A stretch of 64,000 nucleotides of DNA from Micromonospora carbonacea. GTDB taxonomy: Bacteria; Actinomycetota; Actinomycetes; Mycobacteriales; Micromonosporaceae. The DNA lies in contig NZ_JACHMZ010000001.1 of NCBI RefSeq assembly GCF_014205165.1, positions 806,001-870,000 on the forward strand, read 5' to 3'. Each line of letters begins with the position of its first letter. Positions within the stretch are counted from its first letter, which is position 1. A program made the position numbers and the translations under genes. The notes under the pieces were generated by a model. That model made no database searches and was not told the DNA's origin. It worked only from the letters and a program-made list of their open reading frames with translations. Of this stretch, positions 50,334-59,660 are shown one piece after another.

Positions 50334-51155
50334 ATGGCGGACGGCGCGGGCCGGTGGGGGCGGCGGGCGGTGCTGCGCCGGGCCGGGCTGCTCGCCGGGG
50401 GCGCGCTCGTCGGGGCCGGCGTCACGGCCCAGTCCACCTGGATCGCCGACCGGCGGCTGCCCCTGGCCGGCGGCCCGGCCAGCGCCACCGTGGGCGGCGA
50501 CGCGCAGCAGGTCGGCGACGGCGAGGTGTCGGTCGTCTGGGGCGCCCGCACCGGCCAGCGGCTGGTGGCGCTCACCTTCGACGACGGTCCCCGCCCACAG
50601 TGGACCCCGATGGTGCTCGACACCCTGGAGCGGTATGCCGTGCCGGCAACGTTCTTCCTGGTCGGGCAGCGCGTCCGGCAGCACGCGGGCCTGCTGCGCG
50701 GCCGGCTCGGCCGGCACGAGGTGGGCAACCACAGCTGGGCGCACCACGACCTCGCCCGGCACGACGCCGACGAGGTACACGACGACCTGAGCCGGGCGCA
50801 CGACGCGATCGCCGAGGGCGTCGGGGTCGCCCCCCGGCTGCTGCGTCCCCCGTACGGGCACCTCGGCGGCGCGGTGCTGCACGCCGCCGCCCGGCTGGAC
50901 TACCGGCTCGTGCTCTGGTCGTTCCAGATGGCCGAGGCGCGGTTCCCGGACGACCCGGCCGGGCACGCCCGGCGGGTCGTCGCCGGGGTGCGACCGGGCA
51001 TGATCCTGCTCGCCCACGACGTCGGGGACGCCCGCCGGCTGGTCGCCCTGCGCGGCCTGCCCGACATGATCACGGGCCTGCGGGGCCGGGGCTTCACCTT
51101 CGTCACCGTCTCCGAGCTGCTGCGGCAGGCGGGCGCGCCGCAGCCCGGCGGGTAG
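50334..51155 (+). CDS. Secreted polysaccharide deacetylase (NodB domain)
   Basis: A 273-residue enzyme. The N-terminus GRRAVLRRAGLLAGGALVGAG has a twin-arginine-type basic region and hydrophobic core, so export or lipid anchoring is likely. The NodB domain (about 78-265) has the metal-binding TFDDGP, the HSWAHHDL His pair, RPPYGH and LLAHDVGDA motifs. It should remove acetyl groups from peptidoglycan or another polysaccharide at the cell surface. GGGAGCGGGC precedes the ATG; a longer frame from 50265 has no such site. Confidence 0.9.
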   Translation: MADGAGRWGRRAVLRRAGLLAGGALVGAGVTAQSTWIADRRLPLAGGPASATVGGDAQQVGDGEVSVVWGARTGQRLVALTFDDGPRPQWTPMVLDTLERYAVPATFFLVGQRVRQHAGLLRGRLGRHEVGNHSWAHHDLARHDADEVHDDLSRAHDAIAEGVGVAPRLLRPPYGHLGGAVLHAAARLDYRLVLWSFQMAEARFPDDPAGHARRVVAGVRPGMILLAHDVGDARRLVALRGLPDMITGLRGRGFTFVTVSELLRQAGAPQPGG

Positions 51156-51158
51156 GCT
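51153..51158 (+). promoter_or_regulatory. Putative -10 element of the MFS permease gene
   Basis: TAGGCT, 8 nt before the GTG; it overlaps the stop of the deacetylase gene. Confidence 0.35.
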
Positions 51159-51166
51159 TCCCGTAC

Positions 51167-52411
51167 GTGTCTCCCACCCTCTCGGTCCTGGTCCGCAACC
51201 GCAGCTTCCGCAACCTCTTCCTGGCCGAACTGGTGGTCTTCGGCGCGGACTGGTTCGTCATGGTGCCGCTGCTCGTCCTGCTGCCGAAGCTGACCGGCAG
51301 CGGGGTCTGGGGCGCCCTTGTGCTCGCCCTGGACACCGGCGTGGTGGCGCTGCTGCTGCCGTACACGGGGACGATCGCGGACCGGTTCGACCGCAAGAAG
51401 ATCATGATGGCGGCCAACGTCGCCGCGCTGCTCGGCGTGCTCCTGCTGCTGGGCGTCCGGGGCGCGGGCACGGCGTGGCTGGCGATGGTGGCGATCGCCG
51501 TGGTGGCGGTGGCGAAGGCGTTCTACTCGCCGGCCGCCCAGGCCGCCCTGCCCAACGTCCTCGACCCGCAGGACCTGGCCGCCGGCAACGCGATCGCCGG
51601 CTCGGCCTGGGGCACCATGACCGTCGTCGGCGCGTCGCTGGGCGGCGTGCTCAGTGCCGCCGCCGGGCCGTACGCCTGCTTCTGGGTGGCCGCCGGCGGC
51701 CTGGCGCTGGCGGCGGGCCTCGCCGGGCTGATCCGCCGCCCGTTGCAGGCCCCCCGCGACGCCGCCGTGCCCGCACAGCGCACCTGGGCGGCGATCCGGG
51801 AGGCCCTCGGCTACATCGGGCACCGGCCCCGGGTGCTCGGCCTGGTCACGGTGAAGTCGGCGGTCGGGCTCGGCAACGGGGTGCTGACCGTCTTCCCGCT
51901 GCTCGCCGGCGTCTACGGGGTGAGCGCGATCGGCGTCGGCCTGCTCTTCGCGGTACGCGGCGCGGGCGCGCTGGTCGGGCCGATCCTGATGCGCCGGGTG
52001 CTGACGAACCGCGCCTGGCTGCTCCCCGGCCTCGCGCTGTCGATGTCGCTGTACGGCCTGGCCTACCTGGGCACGGCGGTGGTGAACTGGTTCCCGCTGG
52101 TGCTGGCGCTGGTGTTCGTCGCGCACTTCGCCGGCGGGAGCAACTGGGTGATGTCGAACTTCGCCCTCCAGGGCGAGGTGCCGGACCGGCTGCGCGGGCG
52201 CGTCTTCGCCACCGACATGATGCTGGCCACCCTGGCGATCTCGGTGAGCCAGCTGGTGGTGGCCGGGGTGGTGGACCTGGTCGACGAGCGGGTGGTGCTG
52301 GCCGGCTGCGGCCTGGTCACCCTGGTCTACGCGCTCGGCTGGCGGGTCGCCACCCGGCGGCTGTCGCTGACCGACCCGGTCGCCGAGGCCAGTCCGACGG
52401 GGGCGGCGTGA
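51167..52411 (+). CDS. Major facilitator superfamily permease (enterobactin-exporter-like group)
   Basis: A 414-residue transporter with about 12 helices. The GTIADRFDRKKIMM loop between helices 2 and 3 is the MFS motif A (G-x3-D-R-x-x-R/K). AFYSPAAQAALPNVLDPQDLAAGNAIAGSAWG is typical of the EntS/MFS_3 drug and siderophore exporter group. Substrate unknown. It starts at a GTG 12 nt after the deacetylase stop with no ribosome-binding site. Its 3' end overlaps a minus-strand membrane protein gene by 85 bp. Confidence 0.88.
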   Translation: MSPTLSVLVRNRSFRNLFLAELVVFGADWFVMVPLLVLLPKLTGSGVWGALVLALDTGVVALLLPYTGTIADRFDRKKIMMAANVAALLGVLLLLGVRGAGTAWLAMVAIAVVAVAKAFYSPAAQAALPNVLDPQDLAAGNAIAGSAWGTMTVVGASLGGVLSAAAGPYACFWVAAGGLALAAGLAGLIRRPLQAPRDAAVPAQRTWAAIREALGYIGHRPRVLGLVTVKSAVGLGNGVLTVFPLLAGVYGVSAIGVGLLFAVRGAGALVGPILMRRVLTNRAWLLPGLALSMSLYGLAYLGTAVVNWFPLVLALVFVAHFAGGSNWVMSNFALQGEVPDRLRGRVFATDMMLATLAISVSQLVVAGVVDLVDERVVLAGCGLVTLVYALGWRVATRRLSLTDPVAEASPTGAA

Positions 52412-52746
52412 GGGGCGCGCCCGGTCAGCGCCCCGGCGATCACCAGACCCAGCCCGGTGGGGTGCAGCAGGGCGAAGACCACGCCGACCGCCGCGCTGTA
52501 GCGGGCGACCGTGCCGGCGGGCAGCGACGACCACGCGGAGGAGTAGAGCTGGGGCAGGGCGACCAGCCAGGCGATGTTGAGCAGGGCGGTGACCAGCAGG
52601 ACCACCACGCCGGCCAGCAGCAGGGCCCGCGAGGGGCCCCGCAGGCGGTGGCGGCTCACGGCGGCCAGGACCAGCCCGGTCACCAGCACCAGCACGGTGG
52701 GCAGTTGGGTGGCCGTCTGCACGGCCGCGTACCCCAGGAATTCCAC
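52327..52746 (-). CDS. Small four-helix membrane protein overlapping the MFS gene
   Basis: A 139-residue hypothetical protein with hydrophobic segments at about 5-28, 38-62, 80-95 and 88-110 and a polar tail. I recognise no family. It is encoded opposite the last 85 bp of the MFS gene, and that overlapping part encodes its low-complexity C-terminus, so the true protein could end earlier in function. Codon bias (GC at third position) supports coding up to the overlap. Upstream to thrB there is a 121-bp gap. Confidence 0.6.
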   Translation of the reverse strand: MEFLGYAAVQTATQLPTVLVLVTGLVLAAVSRHRLRGPSRALLLAGVVVLLVTALLNIAWLVALPQLYSSAWSSLPAGTVARYSAAVGVVFALLHPTGLGLVIAGALTGRAPHAAPVGLASATGSVSDSRRVATRQPSA

Positions 52747-52854
52747 GCCGTTCCCCTCCCTGCGGACCCGTCGGCCGTCAGGCTAGCGAAGGGCGTCACG
52801 TCCCACGGGCCGGGCGGGACGCCGCGGGGCCGGTGCGGGGCCGGTGCGGCGGCC

Positions 52855-52860
52855 TAGCAT
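52855..52860 (+). promoter_or_regulatory. Putative -10 element of thrB (leaderless)
   Basis: TAGCAT, 7 nt before the GTG start. It overlaps an upstream in-frame ATG (52859), arguing for the GTG. Confidence 0.5.
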
Positions 52861-52867
52861 GAGCGTC

Positions 52868-53812
52868 GTGCCGACGACATTCGTGTCCGGGCCGGTGAAG
52901 GTCCGGGTCCCCGCCACCAGCGCCAACCTCGGGCCGGGGTTCGACGCGCTGGGGCTGGCGCTCGGCCTGCACGACGACGTGGCCGCCGAGGTGGTGCCCG
53001 ACGGCGTCCGGGTCACGGTGTCCGGGCAGGGCGCGGGCGAGTTGCCCGCCGACGAGTCGCACCTGGTCGTCCAGGCCATGCGGGCCACCTTCGACGCGCT
53101 GGGCGCGCAGCCGCCGGGCCTCGCGGTGGAGTGCGTCAACCGGATCCCGCAGGCCCGTGGGCTGGGCTCCTCGTCGGCCGCCATCGTGGCCGGCGTGCAA
53201 CTGGCCCGGTCCCTGGTCGTCGACGGCGCGACCCGGTTGGACGACGCGGGCGCGCTGCGGCTGGCGGCCGAGATCGAGGGGCACCCCGACAACGTCGCGC
53301 CCTGCCTGCTCGGCGGCTTCACGATCGCCTGGACGGAGCCGACCGGCGCCCGGGCGGTCTCGCTGGCCGTGGCCGAGGGGGTGCGCCCGATCGTCTTCGT
53401 GCCCGCCGAGCGCGGGCTGACCGCCGTGGCCCGGGCCGCGTTGCCGGCGGCGGTCCCGCACGGCGACGCCGCGCTCAACGCCGGCCGGGCGGCGCTGCTG
53501 GTGCACGCCCTGACCGCCGAGCCGGCGCTGCTGCTGCCCGCCACGGTCGACCGGCTGCACCAGGACTACCGCGCCGCCGGTATGCCGGGCTCGTCGGCGC
53601 TGGTGTCAGCGCTGCGTGCGGCCGGTGTGGCGGCGGTGGTCAGTGGGGCCGGGCCCACCGTGCTGGCGCTCACCGAGCCCGCGGAACATTTCGCGCCCGG
53701 GGCCGGTTGGCAGGTCTGGTCGTTGGGTATAGACAGCCGCGGAGCGCGTGTCGCGCGGGGTACACTTGAACACGCCGAGCGGGACCCTGTTGCCGCAGGT
53801 CGGAAGAGTTGA
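52868..53812 (+). CDS. thrB: Homoserine kinase
   Basis: A 314-residue GHMP kinase. VKVRVPATSANLGPGFDALGLALGL is the substrate-binding start, RIPQARGLGSSSAAIVAG the ATP-binding motif 2, and AVVSGAGPTVLAL the C-terminal motif 3. It phosphorylates homoserine for threonine synthase. The GTG is preferred over an ATG three codons earlier because the ATG lies inside the likely -10. Two -10-like hexamers for rho (TACACT, TAGACT) lie at the very end of this gene and just after it. Confidence 0.95.
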   Translation: MPTTFVSGPVKVRVPATSANLGPGFDALGLALGLHDDVAAEVVPDGVRVTVSGQGAGELPADESHLVVQAMRATFDALGAQPPGLAVECVNRIPQARGLGSSSAAIVAGVQLARSLVVDGATRLDDAGALRLAAEIEGHPDNVAPCLLGGFTIAWTEPTGARAVSLAVAEGVRPIVFVPAERGLTAVARAALPAAVPHGDAALNAGRAALLVHALTAEPALLLPATVDRLHQDYRAAGMPGSSALVSALRAAGVAAVVSGAGPTVLALTEPAEHFAPGAGWQVWSLGIDSRGARVARGTLEHAERDPVAAGRKS

Positions 53813-53826
53813 TTACGCTCTAGACT
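53761..53826 (+). promoter_or_regulatory. Candidate rho promoters
   Basis: TACACT (53761-53766, inside the 3' end of thrB) and TAGACT (53821-53826) are the two best -10 hexamers ahead of rho. Either would give a leader of about 280 nt or more. Confidence 0.35.
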
Positions 53827-54108
53827 TAGCACAGCCGCGAAGCATGCGATCCTCCTGCGGGTCGGCGCACCCCCGAAGCTATCGGCGGTCAGCCCGTCAC
53901 CCCTGCCTAAGGCCCACGCCGCACCGCAGTTTCCGCAGGTCGCCGCAGACGGCGAGACCTGCTCACCGAGGTTGGTGAGTCGGGGAAACCGACCGGCTGC
54001 TGTGTCACAGTCTCCCGCGACGCGTCATGCGAGGCGGGTGCACCGAGGCCGCCCGGCCACCTGCTTGTCGACTCCGGGCAGTCCCGGCCTATCGAGGGAA
54101 GGAATCCA
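53827..54108 (+). promoter_or_regulatory. Long untranslated leader of rho
   Basis: About 280 nt with no convincing ORF. Positions 53891-53936 are C-rich and G-poor (about 23 C to 10 G in 46 nt), the composition Rho itself binds, so autoregulation is plausible. It ends with GGGAAGGAA just before the TTG start. Confidence 0.4.
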
Positions 54109-56199
54109 TTGAGCGACACCACCGACGTGACGTCGGATGTTTCCAACGTCGCTGGCGATGCCACCGCCGCTGCCCCCACCCGTCGTCGGCGTAGCGGCAC
54201 CGGGCTGTCGGCGATGCTGCTGCCGGAGCTCCAGAGCCTGGCCGCGTCGCTCGGCATCTCCGGCACGGCTCGCATGCGCAAGGGCGAGCTGATCAGCGCG
54301 ATCTCCGAGCGGCAGGGCGGCGCCGCCGCCGGGACCCCTCGTCCACGGGCCGAGGCCACGGCCGCCGCCGCTCCGGCCCGCGAGGAGGTGCGCGCCGAGG
54401 TCACCCAGGCCCCGTCGGGCACCGAGCGGGCCCCGGCCGAGCCGACCGCCGCCCCGGCGGAGGGCCGGACCCGGACCCGGCGCAGCCGGGCCGTCGCGGC
54501 GGCCGAGTCCCGGCCCGCCGAGGCCGAGACCCGGCCGGCGGAGCCCCGGGCCGAGGAGCCGCCGGCCGCCGCCACCGTTGTCGCCGAGCCCGCCGAGCGG
54601 GTCGAGGGGCGTCGGGAGCGGGGCAGCCGGGACCAGGCCGAGCGCGGCGAGCGGACCGAGCGGGCCGAGCGGGCTGAGCGCGGTGACCGGGCCGAGCGGG
54701 CCGAGCGCGGTGACCGTGCCGACCGCACCGACCGCACCGACCGCGGCGGGGACCGCAACGAGCGGGGCGACCGGTCCGAGCGGGCCGAGCGTGACCGCAA
54801 CGACCGTGGCGAGCGGGCCGAGCGTGGCGACCGCAACGAGCGGGCCGACCGCAACGAGCGGACCGACCGTGGCGACCGCAACGACCGCAACGACCGGGGT
54901 CAGCGCGCCGAGCGGGACAACGGCGGCGACGACGACGACGAGGGCGGCGGCCGGCGGGGCCGGCGCAGCCGCTTCCGCGACCGCCGCCGGGGCCGGGGCG
55001 AGCGCGGCGAAGGCGACGGCGCCGCCGGTGGCGGTAGCGGCGGGCGCGAGCCGCAGGTGAGCGAGGACGACGTGCTCGTCCCGGTCGCCGGCATCATCGA
55101 CGTGCTCGACAACTACGCCTTCGTCCGGACCACCGGCTACCTGGCCGGCCCGAACGACGTCTACGTCTCGATGTCCCAGATCAAGAAGTACGGCCTGCGC
55201 CGGGGCGACGCGATCACCGGCGCGGTGCGGGCGGCCCGGGACGGCGAGCAGCGGCGGGACAAGTACAACCCGCTGGTGCGGCTCGACACGATCAACGGGA
55301 TGGAGCCGGAGGAGGCCCGGCGGCGGCCGGAGTTCTACAAGCTCACCCCGCTCTACCCGCAGGAGCGGCTGCGGCTGGAGACGGAGCCGCACATCCTGAC
55401 GACGCGGGTGATCGACCTGGTCATGCCGCTCGGCAAGGGCCAGCGGGCGCTGATCGTCTCGCCGCCGAAGGCGGGCAAGACGATGGTGCTCCAGGCGATC
55501 GCGAACGCCATCACGCACAACAACCCGGAGTGCCACCTGATGGTGGTGCTGGTGGACGAGCGGCCCGAAGAGGTCACCGACATGCAGCGGTCGGTGAAGG
55601 GCGAGGTCATCGCGGCCACGTTCGACCGCCCGCCGCAGGACCACACGACGGTGGCGGAGCTGGCGATCGAGCGGGCGAAGCGACTGGTCGAGCTGGGGCA
55701 CGACGTGGTCGTGCTGCTCGACTCGGTGACCCGGCTCGGTCGGTCGTACAACCTGGCGGCGCCGGCCTCCGGCCGGATCATGTCGGGTGGTATCGACTCC
55801 ACCGCGCTCTACCCGCCGAAGCGCTTCCTGGGTGCGGCCCGCAACATCGAGAACGGCGGCTCGCTGACCATCCTCGCCACCGCGCTGGTGGAGACCGGTT
55901 CCATGGCGGACACGGTCATCTTCGAGGAGTTCAAGGGCACCGGCAACGCGGAGCTGAAGCTCGACCGGAAGATCGCCGACAAGCGCACCTTCCCGGCCGT
56001 GGACGTCAGCGCCTCGGGCACGCGCAAGGAGGAGATCCTGCTCGCGCCGGAGGAGCTGGCCATCATCCACAAGCTCCGCAAGGTGCTGCACTCGCTGGAC
56101 TCGCAGGCGGCGCTCGACCTCCTGCTGGACCGGCTCAAGCAGTCCCGCACCAACATCGAGTTCCTGATGCAGATCGCGAAGTCCACACCGGGCGAGTGA
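54109..56199 (+). CDS. rho: Transcription termination factor Rho with large disordered insertion
   Basis: A 696-residue hexameric helicase, far longer than the 420 residues of E. coli Rho. Rho_N helical domain at about 24-66 (LSAMLLPELQSLAASLGISGTARMRKGELI). A disordered insertion follows (about 70-315), first Ala/Pro/Glu-rich, then dozens of short RGD/NER/RTD/AER-type units and an Asp run. The cold-shock RNA-binding domain is at about 320-395, and the ATPase has Walker A (PPKAGKTMV, near 448), Walker B (VVVLLDSVTRL) and the Q-loop region. Such insertions occur in actinobacterial Rho and bind structured GC-rich RNA. The TTG start has GGGAAGGAA upstream. Confidence 0.97.
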   Translation: MSDTTDVTSDVSNVAGDATAAAPTRRRRSGTGLSAMLLPELQSLAASLGISGTARMRKGELISAISERQGGAAAGTPRPRAEATAAAAPAREEVRAEVTQAPSGTERAPAEPTAAPAEGRTRTRRSRAVAAAESRPAEAETRPAEPRAEEPPAAATVVAEPAERVEGRRERGSRDQAERGERTERAERAERGDRAERAERGDRADRTDRTDRGGDRNERGDRSERAERDRNDRGERAERGDRNERADRNERTDRGDRNDRNDRGQRAERDNGGDDDDEGGGRRGRRSRFRDRRRGRGERGEGDGAAGGGSGGREPQVSEDDVLVPVAGIIDVLDNYAFVRTTGYLAGPNDVYVSMSQIKKYGLRRGDAITGAVRAARDGEQRRDKYNPLVRLDTINGMEPEEARRRPEFYKLTPLYPQERLRLETEPHILTTRVIDLVMPLGKGQRALIVSPPKAGKTMVLQAIANAITHNNPECHLMVVLVDERPEEVTDMQRSVKGEVIAATFDRPPQDHTTVAELAIERAKRLVELGHDVVVLLDSVTRLGRSYNLAAPASGRIMSGGIDSTALYPPKRFLGAARNIENGGSLTILATALVETGSMADTVIFEEFKGTGNAELKLDRKIADKRTFPAVDVSASGTRKEEILLAPEELAIIHKLRKVLHSLDSQAALDLLLDRLKQSRTNIEFLMQIAKSTPGE

Positions 56200-56213
56200 T
56201 CCGGTAGGCAGTA

Positions 56214-56257
56214 CGCGCGGAAGGGCACGGCCGTGAGCGGCCGTGCCCTTCCGCGCG
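56214..56257 (+). terminator. Strong terminator after rho
   Basis: A perfect 20-bp stem beginning CGCGCGGAAGGGCACGGCCG with a 4-nt TGAG loop, 14 nt past the rho stop. Confidence 0.92.
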
Positions 56258-56317
56258 GTGTGCGCCCCGCGCGCCCCGTGCCCCCTCCGCGCGCCCCGCG
56301 CCCCCGGTCCGGGTGGT

Positions 56318-56368
56318 GAGAAGGGGACCCTTCTCTACCGGATGCGTTAACAAGGTGCCCTTCCTTGC
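56318..56368 (-). repeat. Dispersed two-hairpin element, copy F
   Basis: Minus-strand copy with core GTTAACGCATCCGGTA. Its right arm GAGAAGGGTCCCCTTCTC is a perfect 8-bp inverted repeat. It lies in the 361-bp gap between rho and rpmE, which otherwise holds the rho terminator and the rpmE promoter region and no gene. Confidence 0.85.
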
Positions 56369-56560
56369 ACCCGGGGAATGCGGGAGGGGACCGGCACGTT
56401 GACCAAGCCGGACCTGCTGTGCGGCCCGCGCGAGGGGCCGGCTCACGCCCATGGCACACTGGTCAATCGGCCACCGGTTCCGGTTCACGCCCGATCCCGA
56501 CGCACGTGTCGGGGCCGCACGGGCGACCCGGCGACCACCAAGCGAGAGGACCGAGGCGAC

Positions 56561-56785
56561 ATGAAGCCCAACATCCACCCGGAGTACACGACCACCGAGG
56601 TCACCTGCTCCTGCGGCAGCACCTTCACGACCCGCAGCACCGCCAAGGGCGGTTCCATCCACGTCGAGACCTGCAGCGCCTGCCACCCGTTCTACACCGG
56701 TAAGCAGCGCGTTCTCGACACGGCCGGCCGGGTCGCCAAGTTCCAGCAGAAGTACGCCAAGGTTCAGGCCAAGAAGGCCAAGTAG
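56561..56785 (+). CDS. rpmE: Ribosomal protein bL31 (zinc-binding form)
   Basis: A 74-residue ribosomal protein. [24 protein letters not shown] and [23 protein letters not shown] give a full CxC...CxxC set, so this is the Zn-containing C+ form that is replaced by a Cys-less paralogue under zinc limitation in many actinobacteria. AGAGGACCGAGG lies before the ATG. A longer in-frame opening from 56378 is not coding. It is followed by a hairpin. Confidence 0.97.
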   Translation: MKPNIHPEYTTTEVTCSCGSTFTTRSTAKGGSIHVETCSACHPFYTGKQRVLDTAGRVAKFQQKYAKVQAKKAK

Positions 56786-56796
56786 CTCCACGTTCG

Positions 56797-56831
56797 GCGC
56801 CCGCGTCCGGCTTCCCGCCGGGCGCGGGCGC
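56797..56831 (+). terminator. Hairpin after rpmE
   Basis: GCGCCCGCG pairs with CGCGGGCGC; an inner CCGG/CCGG pair extends the stem. It lies 12 nt past the stop. Confidence 0.65.
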
Positions 56832-56899
56832 TGTCCGTATTGCCCGCTTCCGTCCGGATGCTGCCGGCCGGTACGTCGTCGTCGAAGGAGCACCCGAGC

Positions 56900-57988
<1,089 letters not shown>

Positions 57989-58032
57989 GGCGTGCCGGCG
58001 GGCCTGCGGCGGGGCGCGCCCCGCACGGGGGC

Positions 58033-59610
58033 TCAGCCGGCGCGGAGGCGGTTCTTCGCGGCGAGCATCTCCCGGTCGGCGGTCTCGAACGCCGCGCCGA
58101 TCGCCCCGCGCAGGCCCGGGCCGTTGGCCTCGACCTCGGCGAAGCCGATGGTCACCCCGACCGGGGTGCCCGGCACCAGCGCCTCCCAGTCCTCCGTGCG
58201 CACCGCCGCCTCGATCCGGCGGGCCACGTCGGCCGCCTCGGCCATGCCCGCACCGGAGAGCACCACCACGAACTCGTCGCCGCCGTAGCGGGCCACGAAG
58301 TCGCCCCGGCGCATGACCCGGTTGATCACCCCGGCGATGCGCTGGAGGACCAGGTCGCCGGAGTGGTGGCCGTGGCGGGTGTTGACCGCCTTGAAGCCGT
58401 CGAGGTCGCACACCCCGATCACCACCCGCTCCCCGCCGGCCACGACGGCCGCGATGTAGCGCTCCAGCCGGCGGCGGTTGGGCAGGCCGGTCAGCGGGTC
58501 GGTGAGCGCCTCGCCCTCGAACCGGGCCGCCTCCCGCCGCATCTCCTCGTGGTCGATCCGGGCGGCGATGCCGTCGATGTAGACGTCCCGCAGCCGGTCG
58601 TTGCGCTGCGCGGCGAGGCGGAACGCGTGCCGGTCGGCCCGGTGGGCCGCCGCGTGGTCGCCCGCCCGGGCGTACGCGATGCTGCGCAGCCGGGCCGGCT
58701 CCGCCGCGCCGAGGGTCTCGTTGGAGACCCGGGCGGTGTCGAGCCGGGTGATCGCCTCGATCGGGTTGCCGGCCGCGATGGCCAGGCAGACCTGGCCGAG
58801 CTGGCGCATGTCCCGGGCGCGGGCGCTGTCCGCGCCGTGGCCGAGCAGGCGGTTCGGGTCGGCGTCGGCGGCGGTCTCCACCCGGTCGCCGAGGGCGGCC
58901 CGTCGGGCGGCGGCGTAGCCGTACGCGGCCAGGCTGCTCGGGCGCAGCTCCTCGGCGCGCCCGCCGCGCAGGAACCGGCCCAGGTCGGCGGCGACGTCCC
59001 GCAGCACCCGCAGGCAGCCGTCGCTGTCGCCGTTGTGGTCGAGGGCGACCGCGTTGCGCAGCCGGATGCCGGGCGCGGCGAACGTCTCCTCGGGGATGCC
59101 GGCGGCCAGCCCGAGCTGGCGGGCGCGCTCGATCGCGCCGAGCGCGTACCCGTGGAAGCTGAGGTAGGAGTAGGCCATCGCCAGGTCGTGCCAGCCCCAG
59201 GCGGTGTCCCGGTCCGGGTCCTCGACCGCGCCCAGCGCCCGGGCCGCCTTCACCAGGTGGGTGACGCACCGGTCGAGCGCCCCCTGATGGTGGGCGGCGA
59301 GCGCGGCCAGCGCGTTGAGGTGCCCGTGCAGGTAGGGCTCGGCGAGGTCCCGTACGGCGGCGGACGCCTCCTCGATGGCCCGGGTGTATTCGGCGGTGCG
59401 CCCGAGATTGATCAACGCGGAGAGGCGCTGCACGAGCGCGTCGGCCCGGGCGTACTGGTCGTCCGTGCTGCGGATCACGCCGTCGAGCAGGAGGCACGAC
59501 TCGGCGGAGCGACTCACCTCCTGCAGGGCGCGTGCCCGTGTCAGGACGTCAACCTGGTCGTTGACCCGGTTGAGCCACCCCACCCGCGACCTCCCTGTCG
59601 GTGTGTGCAC
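58033..59610 (-). CDS. Diguanylate cyclase with TPR-like N-terminal region
   Basis: A 525-residue cytoplasmic protein. Residues about 1-350 are a helical, TPR-like solenoid with repeated Ala-rich pairs (AYSYLSFHGYALGAIERARQLG and similar). Residues about 365-525 are a GGDEF domain with TDPLTGLPNRRRLERYI and an intact RYGGDEFVVVL active site, so c-di-GMP synthesis is expected; no EAL domain and no I-site RxxD in the usual place are evident. It is inserted between prfA and prmC in the opposite direction and shares an AT-rich 50-bp promoter region with prmC. Confidence 0.9.
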   Translation of the reverse strand: MHTPTGRSRVGWLNRVNDQVDVLTRARALQEVSRSAESCLLLDGVIRSTDDQYARADALVQRLSALINLGRTAEYTRAIEEASAAVRDLAEPYLHGHLNALAALAAHHQGALDRCVTHLVKAARALGAVEDPDRDTAWGWHDLAMAYSYLSFHGYALGAIERARQLGLAAGIPEETFAAPGIRLRNAVALDHNGDSDGCLRVLRDVAADLGRFLRGGRAEELRPSSLAAYGYAAARRAALGDRVETAADADPNRLLGHGADSARARDMRQLGQVCLAIAAGNPIEAITRLDTARVSNETLGAAEPARLRSIAYARAGDHAAAHRADRHAFRLAAQRNDRLRDVYIDGIAARIDHEEMRREAARFEGEALTDPLTGLPNRRRLERYIAAVVAGGERVVIGVCDLDGFKAVNTRHGHHSGDLVLQRIAGVINRVMRRGDFVARYGGDEFVVVLSGAGMAEAADVARRIEAAVRTEDWEALVPGTPVGVTIGFAEVEANGPGLRGAIGAAFETADREMLAAKNRLRAG

Positions 59611-59648
59611 ACGGAGGCACCAACTCGTGGCGCGGGTCCGCGACGCTT

Positions 59649-59654
59649 CATGAT
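59649..59654 (+). promoter_or_regulatory. Putative -10 element of prmC
   Basis: CATGAT, 6 nt before the GTG of prmC. On the other strand CATAAT (59653-59658) can serve the GGDEF gene, so the divergent promoters overlap. Confidence 0.4.
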
Positions 59655-59660
59655 TATGTC

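Noticed and set aside
46455..51017. A 1520-codon minus-strand open frame across thrC, the RND gene and the deacetylase gene
   Set aside because: It runs antisense to three well-recognised genes and has the low-complexity composition of a GC-bias shadow.
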